This document shows positions 43,180-53,623 of a stretch of 64,000 bases of DNA, piece by piece. The DNA comes from Pseudomonas sp. S04 (GTDB taxonomy: Bacteria; Pseudomonadota; Gammaproteobacteria; Pseudomonadales; Pseudomonadaceae). The stretch is from the NCBI RefSeq assembly GCF_009834545.1, contig NZ_CP019427.1, forward strand, positions 186,001 through 250,000, given 5' to 3'. A program made the translations under genes and the position numbers. Numbering within the stretch: position 1 is the stretch's first letter; each line of letters begins with the position of its first letter. The notes below the pieces were generated by a model. That model was not told where the DNA came from. It did not search any database and worked only from the letters and a program-made list of their open reading frames with translations.

Positions 43180-44349
43180 TCAATCCGGCCAGTTCCACGC
43201 CGGTTCATCGAGCATGCCCTGGCCGACCATTTCGCTCTGGCCGAAATTTTTCTCAAGCACAATGGCGTTGCACTCAGGGTCTTGTTGCAGCGCAGCAATT
43301 AAGCGGCTGGCGTGGGACACCACCCACAGCTGGCTCGCGTGTGAGGCGCGGATGATCAACCGCGCAAGTGCCGGCAGCAGGTCCGGGTGCAAGCTGGTTT
43401 CCGGCTCGTTGAGCACCATCAGCGTCGGTGGTCGTGGCGTCAGCAGCGCCGCGATCAGCAGCAGGTAGCGCAAGGTGCCGTCCGACAATTCGGCGGCGGA
43501 CAGCGGGCGCAATAAACCTTCCTGATAAAACTCGATGGCAAACCGCCCGCCCTGCACCGGGGCGATGTTCAGGCGCGCTCCGGGGAAGGCGTCGCCGATG
43601 GCGGTTTGCAGGGCCTGCGGATCGCCGATTTCGCGGATGGTCTGCAGGGCTGCCGCCAGGTCTCGGCCATCGTGATGCAGCACCGGAGTGCGTGTTCCCA
43701 ACTGCACCTGGCGCGCGGGTGCTTCGGCGTCCGTGCGAAAGTGATCATAGAAACGCCAGCCGCGAATCTGTTCGCGCAGCAGCAACACCTCGGGAGAGGA
43801 GCGCAGGTTGCCGACCTGGTCGAACAAGCTGTCGAAGGTCGGCGTGTGCTGGGCCAGCACCTCCCAGGTGGACCCTTCGCGGGCGCGGATCATCGGGCCG
43901 GCGCGATTGACCAGCAGGCTGGCAGGGCGATACAGGGCTCCAGCCCAAATGCACTCGCGCTTGATTTCCGGGTCCAGGGAAAAATACGACACCTCATCTG
44001 GCAGCGGCATAGGCAGCCCCAGGGCGATCGCATAACTGAAGTCGGTACCGCTGAAACCCAGGCGCAGGCGCATAGGTCCTTGGCGTTGCGACGCCTGGAT
44101 CGGCACTTCCCCGTTGCGCATGCGCCGGCTGATGTTCTCCGGGCCGGCCCAGAAGGTTGAATCCAGCCCGCCTTCGCGCGCGAGCGCGTTGACCACGCCA
44201 CCCTGGGCGGTCTCGGCCAGCAGGCGCAGGGCGCGGTAAAGGTTGGATTTGCCGCTGCCATTGGGACCGGTAATCAGATTCAGCCGTGCCAGCGGGATCA
44301 CCAGTTTGTTGATCGAGCGGTAATTGGCCACGGCGAGGGTCTTGAGCAT
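43180..44349 (-). CDS. AAA ATPase of the RecF/OLD-like (AAA_21) group
   Basis: 389 residues. Walker A GPNGSGKS (28-35) near the N-terminus, signature-like LSDGTLRYLLLIAALL (about 290), Walker B LMVLNEPETSLHP (about 312) and switch His in WVVSHASRL. SMC-like heads of this size without a coiled coil or Toprim domain are common solo ATPases, sometimes part of defence systems, but no partner nuclease is adjacent here. AAGGAG 7 nt upstream fixes the ATG at 44349. Function unknown. Confidence 0.85.
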   Translation of the reverse strand: MLKTLAVANYRSINKLVIPLARLNLITGPNGSGKSNLYRALRLLAETAQGGVVNALAREGGLDSTFWAGPENISRRMRNGEVPIQASQRQGPMRLRLGFSGTDFSYAIALGLPMPLPDEVSYFSLDPEIKRECIWAGALYRPASLLVNRAGPMIRAREGSTWEVLAQHTPTFDSLFDQVGNLRSSPEVLLLREQIRGWRFYDHFRTDAEAPARQVQLGTRTPVLHHDGRDLAAALQTIREIGDPQALQTAIGDAFPGARLNIAPVQGGRFAIEFYQEGLLRPLSAAELSDGTLRYLLLIAALLTPRPPTLMVLNEPETSLHPDLLPALARLIIRASHASQLWVVSHASRLIAALQQDPECNAIVLEKNFGQSEMVGQGMLDEPAWNWPD

Positions 44350-44601
44350 CCGCAAACTCCTTTGTAGCGAGGACTTGTCCGGGTTGTGACAGATCCGACA
44401 CGAAACCATCCACACAGTGTGTCAGGATATTAGCCATTTAGCGCCCCACGCTGTGGCGCAGCGGATTGAATCCCGCCGATTTCAAGCTGTCCATGGAAGC
44501 GGCGCAAATTGATTTGCGCCACTGGATGCGTCGTTGCCACCCTGATCTAAGCTCTTGAGTCGTACGCCGCACATTCGCCCGCAACACGCAAAGGAGCCTG
44601 C

Positions 44602-45708
44602 ATGGCTGGTCGTGGATTGAAAATTATTGTTGGCCTGAGTGTGTTTGGGCTACTGACCGCCTGCGGCGACAAGCCAGCGGTCGAGAAGGAACGCCCCAGG
44701 GTGTTCGTGCAAGAGGTCAAGCTGGCAGATTACGCCGCTTCCGTGACCCTGACCGGGGACGTGCAGGCACGGGTCCAGACCGATCTGTCATTTCGGGTTG
44801 GGGGCAAGATCATCCAGCGCACGGTGGATGTCGGTGACCGGGTGACGGCCAAGCAGGTGCTCGCCCGGCTCGACCCCAAGGACCTGCAGACCAGTGTCGA
44901 CTCGGCCCAGGCCCAGGTGGTCGCCGAACAGGCGCGGGTCAAGCAGACCGCTGCGGCATTTGTGCGCCAGCAAAAACTCCTGCCCAAGGCCTACACCAGC
45001 CAAAGTGAATATGACTCGGCCCAGGCCGCGCTGCGCAGCAGCCAGAGCGCATTGGCCGCGGCGCAGGCGCAGTTGGCCAACGCCCGTGAGCAACTGAGCT
45101 ACACCGCGCTGATTGCCGACGCACCGGGGATCATCACCGCACGCCAGGCCGAAGTCGGCCAGGTGGTGCAGGCCACGGTGCCGATTTTCAGCCTGGCCCG
45201 CGACGGCGAGCGGGATGCGGTATTCAACATCTACGAATCGCTGCTGACTGAACCGCCGGAAGACAAAACGGTGGAGGTCAGCCTGCTCGACAATCCGAAG
45301 ATCAAGACCACCGGCACGGTGCGCGAAATCACCCCGGCGGTGTCGGCGCAAACCGGTACGGTGCAGGTCAAGGTCACCCTCAGTGAGTTGCCCGAAGGCA
45401 TGCGCCTGGGCTCGGTGGTCAGTGCCACGGCCAATGTGCCGGGCAAGTCGGCGGTCGAACTGCCGTGGTCGGCATTGACCAAGAACCTCAGCGATCCGGC
45501 CGTATGGTTGGTCGACAGCCAGGGCAAGGCCCAGCTCAAGACCGTCACGGTCGGTCGCTACCTTTCCGGCAAGGTGATCATCAGCGACGGCCTGAGCGAC
45601 GGCGAGAAAGTCGTCACCGCCGGCGGCCAGTTGTTGCACCCCGATGTGCGGGTGGAAATCGTTACCCCCTCTGCAAGCGCACCGCAATTGCCAGGAGTCC
45701 AGCCATGA
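44602..45708 (+). CDS. triA: RND efflux adaptor lipoprotein TriA
   Basis: 368 residues. Lipobox LLTACG (Cys21). HlyD-type adaptor: lipoyl half-motif RVGGKIIQRTVDVGDRV, alpha-hairpin (about 90-165), second lipoyl half LIADAPGIITARQAEVGQVV, beta-barrel and membrane-proximal domains. Two adaptor genes in front of one RND pump is the TriABC arrangement, which in P. aeruginosa confers triclosan export with OpmH. GGAG precedes the ATG. Start of a three-gene operon; no regulator gene adjacent. Confidence 0.9.
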   Translation: MAGRGLKIIVGLSVFGLLTACGDKPAVEKERPRVFVQEVKLADYAASVTLTGDVQARVQTDLSFRVGGKIIQRTVDVGDRVTAKQVLARLDPKDLQTSVDSAQAQVVAEQARVKQTAAAFVRQQKLLPKAYTSQSEYDSAQAALRSSQSALAAAQAQLANAREQLSYTALIADAPGIITARQAEVGQVVQATVPIFSLARDGERDAVFNIYESLLTEPPEDKTVEVSLLDNPKIKTTGTVREITPAVSAQTGTVQVKVTLSELPEGMRLGSVVSATANVPGKSAVELPWSALTKNLSDPAVWLVDSQGKAQLKTVTVGRYLSGKVIISDGLSDGEKVVTAGGQLLHPDVRVEIVTPSASAPQLPGVQP

Positions 45709-46775
45709 AGCGCCTGGTGATGTTGCTGGGGGCCGGCCTGCTGCTGGCCGCCTGTTCCGATAAAGAGCCGCCGCCTGAGCCGGTGCGCCCGGTGCTGTCG
45801 ATCGAAGTGCGCGCCTATGACCAGGAAAACCTCGGGCGTTTTGCCGGGAGTATCCAGGCGCGGTATGAAAGCAATACCGGGTTCCGGGTACCAGGGCGCA
45901 TTGCCAGCCGCAACGTCGATGTCGGCAGCGAAGTGGCGAAGGGCGCCTTGCTCGCGACCCTCGACCCCACCGATCAACAGAACCAGTTGCGCGCCAGCCA
46001 GGGCGACCTGGCGAAGATCGAGGCGCAATTGATCAACGCCCAGGCCAATGCACGGCGCCAGCAGGAGCTGTTCAACCGTGGCGTGGGGGCGCAAGCCCAA
46101 CTGGACTTGGCCCAGACCGACTTGAAAACCACCCAGGCGTCACTCGACCAGGCTCGGGCCGCCGTCAGGCAGTCCCAGGACCAGTTGGCCTACACCGAGT
46201 TGCGCACCGACCATGCCGCAGTCGTCACGGCCTGGAACGCCGAGGCTGGACAGGTCGTGACCGCCGGCCAGCAGGTGGTGACGCTGGCCCGGCCGGATAT
46301 CAAGGAAGCGGTGATCGACCTGCCTGCAGACCTTGCCGAGCAGTTGCCTGCCGATGTGGTGTTTGTGGTGGCGGCGCAACTGGATCCGTCGACCCATACC
46401 ACGGCGATCATTCGCGAAATCGAACCCCAGGCACAAAGCGCGACCCGCACCCGTCGCGCGCGCCTGACCCTGGCCGAGACGCCAGTGGGCTTGCGCCTGG
46501 GCACGGCCATCAGTGTCACCCTCAGCTCGGCCATCAAGCCGCGCATCGAGTTGCCACTCACCGCCGTGCAGGACGTCGACGGCAAATCGCGGATCTGGGT
46601 GATCGACCCGCAGAACCAGACCGTTTCCCCACGGGACGTCAGCCTGCTCAGCCGTGGTGCCGACAGTGTGATCCTGGGAGGCGGGGTGAAGAATGGCGAG
46701 CGTGTGGTCAGTGCCGGTGTGAACAGCCTCAAACCGGGGCAAAAAGTCAGAATCGATGAGGAAAGCCCGCGATGA
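45705..46775 (+). CDS. triB: RND efflux adaptor lipoprotein TriB
   Basis: 356 residues. Lipobox LLAACS (Cys18). Same domain order as TriA: RVPGRIASRNVDVGSEV, hairpin (about 85-150), LRTDHAAVVTAWNAEAGQVV, barrel domain. Its ATG overlaps the stop of triA (ATGA), and triC starts the same way at its end. Both adaptors are required in TriABC, presumably alternating around the pump trimer. Confidence 0.9.
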   Translation: MKRLVMLLGAGLLLAACSDKEPPPEPVRPVLSIEVRAYDQENLGRFAGSIQARYESNTGFRVPGRIASRNVDVGSEVAKGALLATLDPTDQQNQLRASQGDLAKIEAQLINAQANARRQQELFNRGVGAQAQLDLAQTDLKTTQASLDQARAAVRQSQDQLAYTELRTDHAAVVTAWNAEAGQVVTAGQQVVTLARPDIKEAVIDLPADLAEQLPADVVFVVAAQLDPSTHTTAIIREIEPQAQSATRTRRARLTLAETPVGLRLGTAISVTLSSAIKPRIELPLTAVQDVDGKSRIWVIDPQNQTVSPRDVSLLSRGADSVILGGGVKNGERVVSAGVNSLKPGQKVRIDEESPR

Positions 46776-49700
46776 AAGGGAGTTTCAACTTATCCGAATG
46801 GGCCCTCAAGCATCAGTCGTTTGTCTGGTACCTGATGTTCGTCGCCTTATTGATGGGGGTGTTTTCCTACCTCAACCTGGGCCGCGAGGAAGATCCCTCG
46901 TTCACCATCAAGACCATGGTTATCCAGACCCGCTGGCCGGGTGCGACCCAGGAGGAAACCCTCAAGCAGGTGACTGATCGCATCGAGAAAAAACTCGAAG
47001 AGCTCGACTCGCTCGACTACGTGAAAAGCTACACCCGTCCGGGTGAGTCCACGGTCTATGTGTACCTGCACGACACCACCAGCGCCAAGGACATTCCGGA
47101 AATCTGGTACCAGGTACGGAAGAAAATCGGCGATATCCACGGCAGCTTCCCGCGGGGCATCCAGGGCCCCTCGTTCAACGATGAGTTCGGTGATGTGTTC
47201 GGCTCGGTGTTCGCCTTCACCGCCGATGGCCTGTCGATGCGCCAGTTGCGCGACTACGTCGAGCAGGCCCGCGCGGAGATTCGTGATGTGCCGGGGCTGG
47301 GCAAGATCGAGATGGTCGGCCAGCAGGACGAAGTCATCTACCTGAATTTCTCCACCCGCAAACTGGCGGCGTTGGGCATCGACCAGGCGCAAGTGGTGCA
47401 GAGCCTGCAGACCCAGAACGCGGTGACTCCGGCCGGGGTGATCGAGGCAGGACCGGAGCGAATATCCGTGCGGACCTCGGGGCAGTTCGCCTCGGAGAAA
47501 GACCTGGCGACGGTCAACCTGCGTCTCAACGATCGTTTCTACCGCCTGGCCGACATCGCCGAGATTACCCGTGGCTACGTCGACCCGGCCGCGCCGATGT
47601 TCCGTTTCAACGGCCAGCCCGCCATTGGCCTGGCCGTGGCGATGCAGAAGGGTGGCAACATCCAGGAGTTCGGCAAGGCGCTGCACCAGCGCATGGACGA
47701 ACTCACCGCCGACCTGCCCGTGGGCATCGGTGTGCACAAGGTTTCCGATCAGGCCGAAGTGGTAGAGGAGGCCGTCGGTGGCTTTACCAGTGCGCTGTTC
47801 GAGGCAGTGATCATCGTTCTGGTGGTCAGCTTCATCAGCCTGGGAGTGCGCGCGGGGCTGGTGGTGGCCTGCTCGATTCCGTTGGTGCTGGCGATGGTCT
47901 TTGTGTTCATGGAGTACAGCGGCATCACCATGCAGCGGATCTCCCTCGGCGCGTTGATCATCGCCCTGGGCCTGCTGGTGGACGATGCAATGATCACGGT
48001 GGAGATGATGGTCACGCGCCTGGAAATGGGTGAGACCAAGGAGCAGGCGGCCACGTTCGCCTATACCTCGACCGCGTTCCCGATGCTCACCGGGACCCTG
48101 GTGACCGTCGCCGGTTTTGTGCCGATCGGCCTCAACGGCAGCTCCGCCGGGGAATACACCTTCACCCTGTTCGCCGTGATCGCGGTGGCGATGCTCGTCT
48201 CCTGGATTGTCGCGGTGCTGTTTGCCCCGGTGATTGGCGTACACATCCTCAGCAGCAAGGTGAAGCCGCATTCCACCGAGCCTGGGCGTGTTGGCCGGGC
48301 CTTCAACGGTGGCCTGCTGTGGTGCATGCGCAATCGCTGGTGGGCCATCGGCATCACGGTGCTGTGCTTCGTGCTGGCGGTGTTCTCCATGCGTTTTGTG
48401 CAGAACCAGTTCTTCCCGTCATCGGATCGCCCAGAGATCCTGGTCGACCTCAACCTGCCACAGAACGCCTCGCTGGATGAAACCCGCAAGGTGGTCGACC
48501 GTCTCGAAGCCACCCTCAAGGGCGACCCTGACATCGTGCGCTGGAGCACTTACATCGGCCAGGGCGCGATTCGTTTCTACCTGCCACTGGACCAGCAACT
48601 GCAGAACCCGTACTACGCCCAGTTAGTGATCGTCAGCAAGGACTTCGAAGCGCGCACGGCCCTCAGCCAGCGCCTGCGTGAGCGTCTGCGCGAGGACTTC
48701 GTGGGTGTCGGCAGTTATGTGCAGGCGCTGGAGATGGGCCCGCCCGTGGGCAGGCCGATCCAGTACCGGGTCAGCGGCAAGGACATCGATCAGGTGCGCA
48801 AACACGCGATTGACCTGGCCAGCGAGCTGGACAAGAGCCCGCATATCGGCGAGATCATTTTCGACTGGAACGAGCCGGGCAAGGTCCTGCGCATCGACAT
48901 TGCCCAGGACAAGGCGCGGCAACTCGGGCTGTCGTCCGAGGACGTGGCGAGCCTGATGAACAGCATTGTCAGTGGCTCGACGGTGACCCAGGTCGACGAT
49001 GACATCTACCTGATCAACGTCGTCGGTCGCGCCGTGGATGCTGAGCGGGGCTCACCGAAGACTCTGCAGAACCTGCAGATCCTCACCCCGAGCGGAACCT
49101 CGATCCCGCTGCTGGCCTTTGCCACCGTGCGCTACGAACTCGAGCAACCTTTGGTGTGGCGTCGCGATCGCAAGCCGACCATCACCATCAAGGCGGCGGT
49201 GCGCGATGAGATCCAGCCAACGGATCTGGTCAAGCTGCTGAAGCCGGACATCGAGAAGTTCGCCGCAGCGTTGCCGGTAGGCTACAAGGTTGCCACGGGC
49301 GGTACGGTGGAGGAGAGCGGCAAGGCCCAGGGGCCGATTGCCAAGGTTGTGCCACTGATGCTGTTCCTGATGGCGACGTTCCTGATGATCCAGTTGCACA
49401 GTGTGCAGAAGTTGTTCCTGGTGGCGAGCGTCGCGCCGCTGGGCCTGATAGGGGTGGTGTTGGCGCTGATCCCGACGGGTACGCCCATGGGCTTTGTGGC
49501 GATCCTGGGGATCCTGGCGCTGATCGGCATCATCATTCGTAACTCGGTGATCCTGGTGACCCAGATCGACTCGTTCGAGCGCGACGGTTGTTCCCCCTGG
49601 GATGCCGTGGTGCAAGCCACCGAGCACCGCCGCCGACCGATCCTGCTGACGGCGGCCGCCGCGAGCCTGGGCATGATCCCGATTGCCCGGGAAGTGTTCT

Positions 49701-49825
49701 GGGGACCGATGGCCTACGCCATGATCGGCGGGATCATCGTCGCCACCCTGCTCACGCTGCTGTTCCTGCCGGCGCTGTATGTGGCCTGGTACAAGATCAA
49801 GGAGCCGACTAAAGAGGCGGTATAA
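46772..49825 (+). CDS. triC: RND efflux pump TriC
   Basis: 1017 residues, the full size of an RND proton antiporter. Twelve membrane helices in the 1+5+1+5 pattern; helix 4 has the proton-relay acidic residues in LGLLVDDAMITVEMM (about 395-409). Two large periplasmic loops form the porter domain. The family opening FNLSEWALKHQSFVWYLMF and LGREEDPSFTIKTMVI groups it with the TriC/VmeF-like branch. A REP cluster directly follows the stop. Confidence 0.93.
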   Translation: MKGSFNLSEWALKHQSFVWYLMFVALLMGVFSYLNLGREEDPSFTIKTMVIQTRWPGATQEETLKQVTDRIEKKLEELDSLDYVKSYTRPGESTVYVYLHDTTSAKDIPEIWYQVRKKIGDIHGSFPRGIQGPSFNDEFGDVFGSVFAFTADGLSMRQLRDYVEQARAEIRDVPGLGKIEMVGQQDEVIYLNFSTRKLAALGIDQAQVVQSLQTQNAVTPAGVIEAGPERISVRTSGQFASEKDLATVNLRLNDRFYRLADIAEITRGYVDPAAPMFRFNGQPAIGLAVAMQKGGNIQEFGKALHQRMDELTADLPVGIGVHKVSDQAEVVEEAVGGFTSALFEAVIIVLVVSFISLGVRAGLVVACSIPLVLAMVFVFMEYSGITMQRISLGALIIALGLLVDDAMITVEMMVTRLEMGETKEQAATFAYTSTAFPMLTGTLVTVAGFVPIGLNGSSAGEYTFTLFAVIAVAMLVSWIVAVLFAPVIGVHILSSKVKPHSTEPGRVGRAFNGGLLWCMRNRWWAIGITVLCFVLAVFSMRFVQNQFFPSSDRPEILVDLNLPQNASLDETRKVVDRLEATLKGDPDIVRWSTYIGQGAIRFYLPLDQQLQNPYYAQLVIVSKDFEARTALSQRLRERLREDFVGVGSYVQALEMGPPVGRPIQYRVSGKDIDQVRKHAIDLASELDKSPHIGEIIFDWNEPGKVLRIDIAQDKARQLGLSSEDVASLMNSIVSGSTVTQVDDDIYLINVVGRAVDAERGSPKTLQNLQILTPSGTSIPLLAFATVRYELEQPLVWRRDRKPTITIKAAVRDEIQPTDLVKLLKPDIEKFAAALPVGYKVATGGTVEESGKAQGPIAKVVPLMLFLMATFLMIQLHSVQKLFLVASVAPLGLIGVVLALIPTGTPMGFVAILGILALIGIIIRNSVILVTQIDSFERDGCSPWDAVVQATEHRRRPILLTAAAASLGMIPIAREVFWGPMAYAMIGGIIVATLLTLLFLPALYVAWYKIKEPTKEAV

Positions 49826-49845
49826 AGGCGAGCGCCATGCGCTCA

Positions 49846-50283
49846 TCGCGAGCAGACGGAGCGCCGCCCGACTCGCTCCCACAGTGGTTTTGGGTGCTTG
49901 CAGATATTGCATACACCCACGCAGGTCTATGTGGGAGCGGGCTTGCCCGCGATGGCGGTGTGTCAGGCGCCATCGATGCTGAATGTTCCGCCCCCACAGT
50001 GGTTTTGGAGTTCGCAGATCTTGCATACACCCTGCAGGCCTGCGATGGCGGTGTGTCAGGCGCCATTTGATGCTGAATGTTCCGCCCCGATCGCGGGCAA
50101 GCCCGCTCCCACAGTGGTTTTGGGGTTCGCAGATCTTGCATACACCCTGCAGGCCTGCGATGGCGGTGTGTCAGGCGCCATCGATGCTGAATGTTCCGCC
50201 CCCACAGTGGTTTTGGGGTTCGCAGATATTGCATACACCCAGCAGGCTTGTGTGGGAGCGGGCTTGCCCGCGATGGCGGTCTA
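49846..50283. repeat. Tandem repeats of about 115 bp built on REP units
   Basis: Four copies of a unit opening ACAGTGGTTTTGG start at 49881, 49996, 50111 and 50204. Each holds CGCAGAT(A/C)TTGCATACACCC or a close variant, and the first three end with GTGTCAGGCGCCAT and TGAATGTTCCGC. Full REP cores lie at 49931-49958, 50090-50112 (inverted) and 50252-50279, with a diverged one at 49846-49882. Non-coding, between triC and the convergent methyltransferase gene. Confidence 0.9.
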
Positions 50284-50288
50284 ACGGC

Positions 50289-50918
50289 CTACGCCGATTT
50301 ACGCCAGACACTCGCCAGCCAAGGCTGCTGCTCGCGCGGCAGCCCGGCCGGGCGGTAGTAGTGTTCGAGCTCGACAAAACCCGCCTCGGTGAGCAATTGC
50401 TGCCACGCTTGAAGGTCGTGATACGCCCCGTATCGCGGGCCATTCCAGCCCTCTTGGTTGTCGCCACGGGGATTGGAACTGAACAGCACACCACCCGGTT
50501 TCAAGGTCCCGTGCAGTTGCCGTAGCACCCGCGGCAACTCCTGGCGTGGCACATGAAACAGCACGGCATTGGCGAAAATCCCGTCAAACCGATCGGCCGG
50601 CAGGTCGAGCTTGAGAAAGTCCTGCTGCCAGACCTCACAGCCGCTGTCCTCGCGGGCCATCCGGGCAAACTGCTCAGAGCCGTCGAGGCCGACGGCCGTA
50701 TGTCCCAGGCGGGTGAACGTCTGCAAGTCCCGCCCCGGGCCGCAGCCGAAGTCGAGAATCTGCAGCGGCGCCTCACCCTGGATGTGCCGCAGCAGGGCCG
50801 CGATGTTCTGGCTGACGTCATGCTCGCGAGTGCCTTCGCGAAAGCCTTCGGCCACCGAATTGTAGTGATCCAGGGTGGTGGCGGTGATCTGTTGGAGGTC
50901 GTCGGGGGTGTGTTTCAT
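50289..50918 (-). CDS. Class I SAM-dependent methyltransferase
   Basis: 209 residues. Motif I ILDFGCGPGRDLQ (about 54-66), acidic motif II VGLDGSE (about 77-83), then FDGIFANAVLFHV and LKPGGVLFSSNPRG. Small-molecule methyltransferase of the UbiE/Tam type; substrate unknown. The ATG at 50918 was preferred to an upstream TTG; no strong ribosome site for either. It abuts the REP array on one side and metI on the other, same strand as metI. Confidence 0.88.
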   Translation of the reverse strand: MKHTPDDLQQITATTLDHYNSVAEGFREGTREHDVSQNIAALLRHIQGEAPLQILDFGCGPGRDLQTFTRLGHTAVGLDGSEQFARMAREDSGCEVWQQDFLKLDLPADRFDGIFANAVLFHVPRQELPRVLRQLHGTLKPGGVLFSSNPRGDNQEGWNGPRYGAYHDLQAWQQLLTEAGFVELEHYYRPAGLPREQQPWLASVWRKSA

Positions 50919-50973
50919 GATCGGCTGCGCAGGCAAGGGGAGTGAGCCGAATATACCCTTTGCGGCCGAGGGT

Positions 50974-51618
50974 TCAACGCTTGTTCAAGCCGCGCGCCAA
51001 CCGATCCCCGCCCAATTGAATCACCGCCACCAGAATCACCAGCAGCACGATCACCGTGAGCATGATCTGGCTGTCAAAGCGTTGGTAGCCGTAACGGTAG
51101 GCGATATCGCCCAGGCCACCGGCACCAATGGCCCCGGCCATGGCCGAGGAGTTGATCATGGTGACCAGAGTGATGGTGAACCCTCCCACAATCCCCGGCA
51201 GCGCTTCAGGCAGCAACACGTGCCAGATGATGTGCCAGCGGCGGCAGCCCATGGCCTGGGCCGCTTCGATCAGGCCGTGATCGACCTCGCGCAGGCTGAC
51301 CTCGGCAATCCGCGCGAAAAATGGTGTGGCGGCAATGGTCAGTGGCACGACGGCGGCCCAGACGCCGTAGGTGGTGCCGACGATCAACCGGGTAAATGGG
51401 ATCAGCGCGACCATCAGGATCAGGAACGGGATCGACCTGAACAGGTTCACAAAGGCCCCCAGCGCACGGTTCAGCGCCGGGGCTTGGTAGATCCCGCCCT
51501 TAGCGCTGGTGACCAGGATCACCGCCAACGGAATACCCGCCAGCAAGGCGATCAGCGATGACACGCCGACCATCAGGAAGGTATCGATAAAGCCTTGCAG
51601 CAAACGCTCAAACCACAT
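50974..51618 (-). CDS. metI: Methionine ABC permease MetI
   Basis: 214 residues with five membrane helices. Family segments [40 protein letters not shown] (EAA loop) and [21 protein letters not shown]. Overlaps the end of metN by 11 bp. Last gene of metQ-metN-metI. Confidence 0.95.
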   Translation of the reverse strand: MWFERLLQGFIDTFLMVGVSSLIALLAGIPLAVILVTSAKGGIYQAPALNRALGAFVNLFRSIPFLILMVALIPFTRLIVGTTYGVWAAVVPLTIAATPFFARIAEVSLREVDHGLIEAAQAMGCRRWHIIWHVLLPEALPGIVGGFTITLVTMINSSAMAGAIGAGGLGDIAYRYGYQRFDSQIMLTVIVLLVILVAVIQLGGDRLARGLNKR

Positions 51619-52729
51619 AACCCAGCACCTCTACCTGTTGCGCCCATGCAGCGGCGCGTTGCCGCAATTGTTCGGTGTGCAAGGACGACCCCGACACTGC
51701 CAGCAGCAATTGCCCCAAGGCATGCCCCTGGATTCGCTCGACTCCGCCTTGCAGCAAGCGCACCCGGCCACCCAGGGCGCTGAACAGTGCAGCCAGGTCC
51801 GGTTCGTCCTGACTGCTGCCGGTGAACTGCAAGCGCAATACCACGGCGGCCTGGGCTGAGGCGGGTTGGGTTTGCAGGCGGCCTTGCAGGTCCTCCGGCA
51901 GGCTGTGTTGCAGCGGCGCCAGCAGGGTTTTGCTGACCTCGTGTTGCGGGTTGCCGAACACTTGCCAGACCGGGCCTTGCTCGACGATCTTGCCGTGTTC
52001 GAGCACCACTACCCGGTCACAGATATCGCGGATCACTGCCATCTCGTGGGTGATCAGAATGATGGTCAGGCCCAGGCGTCGGTTGATTTCGCGCAGCAGG
52101 CCGAGGATCGATTGGGTGGTTTCCGGGTCCAGCGCCGAAGTGGCTTCGTCGCACAGCAGGATCGCCGGATCGTGCACCAGCGCGCGGGCAATGCCGACGC
52201 GCTGTTTCTGCCCGCCCGAGAGCTGTGCCGGGTAGGCCTTGTGCTTGTCCTGCAGGCCCACCAGTTCGAGCAGCTCGCGGACCTTTTGCTCGCGCGCCGG
52301 TTTCGCCACGCCGGCGACCTTGAGTGGTAATTCGACGTTCTGCCACACGGTCTTGGCCGACATCAGGTTGAAGTGCTGGAAGATCATGCCGATGCGCCGA
52401 CGCAGGTGCACCAGGCGGTCTTCGTCGAACTCGCCGATGTCCACCTGATCGATCAGCACCCGGCCCGAGGTTGGTTGTTCGAGGCGATTGATGGTGCGGA
52501 TCAGCGACGACTTGCCGGCACCGCTGCGGCCGATGATGCCGAACACCTCACCGCGCTGGATCGCCAGGTCGATGCCGTGCAGCGCGGCGACCGGGCCTTG
52601 CTGGCCGTTGTAGGTCTTGCCCAGGCCGATGAAACGGACGTGGGCGTGATTGAGGTCGGGGTGCAGTTCAGTCTGGACCGCGTTGTGGGGCTCTGGAATT
52701 TCCAGTCGCAGTTGGCTCGCGGCGCTCAT
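51608..52729 (-). CDS. metN: Methionine import ATPase MetN
   Basis: 373 residues. Walker [10 protein letters not shown], signature [15 protein letters not shown], Walker [17 protein letters not shown]-loop ITHEM. A C-terminal NIL domain (about 285-365) mediates inhibition by methionine in the E. coli homologue. A 30-residue N-terminal extension precedes the ATPase core ([10 protein letters not shown]). It begins 2 bp after metQ and overlaps metI. Confidence 0.95.
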   Translation of the reverse strand: MSAASQLRLEIPEPHNAVQTELHPDLNHAHVRFIGLGKTYNGQQGPVAALHGIDLAIQRGEVFGIIGRSGAGKSSLIRTINRLEQPTSGRVLIDQVDIGEFDEDRLVHLRRRIGMIFQHFNLMSAKTVWQNVELPLKVAGVAKPAREQKVRELLELVGLQDKHKAYPAQLSGGQKQRVGIARALVHDPAILLCDEATSALDPETTQSILGLLREINRRLGLTIILITHEMAVIRDICDRVVVLEHGKIVEQGPVWQVFGNPQHEVSKTLLAPLQHSLPEDLQGRLQTQPASAQAAVVLRLQFTGSSQDEPDLAALFSALGGRVRLLQGGVERIQGHALGQLLLAVSGSSLHTEQLRQRAAAWAQQVEVLGYVV

Positions 52730-52731
52730 GC

Positions 52732-53541
52732 TCAGCTTTCCCAGCCGGCTTGGTAGAGCTTGCCGTGGGCTTTATCCAGGGCAGCGCGAACGGCGGGTGA
52801 ATGCTGGTAGATGTCGACGAACTTGATCAAGCGAGGGTCGGTTTTGCTGTTGGGCTGGATCACGAACTGGATCACGTATTCCTTGTGGTCGAGACCGTCG
52901 AACAGCAGCGCGGAGCCGGCGTCGAATGTCTTGGCCAGGCGAATGTAGGCTGGGTACCCCTGCACCAGGTCGGCGTCGTCATAGGCGCGCACCAGTTGCA
53001 CGGCTTCGACCTGGAGGATTTTGATCTGCTTCGGGTTGGCGACGATGTCGTCTTCGGTGGCCTTGTAGCCCACCCCATCCTTGAGCGTGATCAAGCCGGC
53101 CTTGGCCAGCAGTTGCAGGCCACGACCGCTGTTGATCGGGTCGTTGGCGATGGCCACGCTGGCGCCTTCGGGCAGCTCGGCGAAACTTTTGTATTTCTTC
53201 GAATACAGGCCGACGTTGTTGATGATCCCCGGGGCGAACGGCACCAGGTCGAAGCCGGCGGCGGCCTTGGCGTTTTCCAGGAAGGGGATGTGCTGGAAGT
53301 AGTTCACGTCGATGTCGCCCGAGGCCAGGCTGACGTTGGGTGCGATCCAGTCGCTGAACTCCACCAGCTCGACTTTCAGGCCTTGCTTGCCGGCCTCCTC
53401 GACCGCGGCCTCCAGGGGAATGGCGAAGGCGGCGGTGGTGCCGACCTTCAGCGGCGCGTCGGCGGCGAAGGTCACGGAGCTGAAAAGGCCGAGGGCCAGT
53501 GCCAGTGCTTTGACTGGGTGGGTGAACAAGGTGTTTTTCAT
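52732..53541 (-). CDS. metQ: Methionine-binding protein MetQ
   Basis: 269 residues. The signal peptide ends at TFA/AD (about residue 28), with no lipobox. NLPA-family core: [59 protein letters not shown]. First gene of the operon (Q-N-I order, whereas enterobacteria use N-I-Q). The ATG at 53541 was chosen because sequence upstream is REP-like and non-coding. The family also includes importers of other sulfur compounds. Confidence 0.93.
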   Translation of the reverse strand: MKNTLFTHPVKALALALGLFSSVTFAADAPLKVGTTAAFAIPLEAAVEEAGKQGLKVELVEFSDWIAPNVSLASGDIDVNYFQHIPFLENAKAAAGFDLVPFAPGIINNVGLYSKKYKSFAELPEGASVAIANDPINSGRGLQLLAKAGLITLKDGVGYKATEDDIVANPKQIKILQVEAVQLVRAYDDADLVQGYPAYIRLAKTFDAGSALLFDGLDHKEYVIQFVIQPNSKTDPRLIKFVDIYQHSPAVRAALDKAHGKLYQAGWES

Positions 53542-53582
53542 GATGGGTTTCCAGTCATAGAGTTGGGTTGTTTGGGAGGCTC

Positions 53583-53606
53583 TTCGCGAGCAGGCTCGCT
53601 CCCACA
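53583..53606. repeat. REP half-element upstream of metQ
   Basis: TTCGCGAGCAGGCTCGCTCCCACA, a Pseudomonas REP variant, in the 82-bp gap between the DszA-like gene and metQ. It may separate two transcription units on the same strand. Confidence 0.7.
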
Positions 53607-53623
53607 ATGGTTCGTGGGACCGG

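Noticed and set aside
49846..50283. CRISPR array
   Set aside because: Units are ~115 bp with conserved spacers and REP palindromes, not short repeats with unique spacers; no cas genes nearby.
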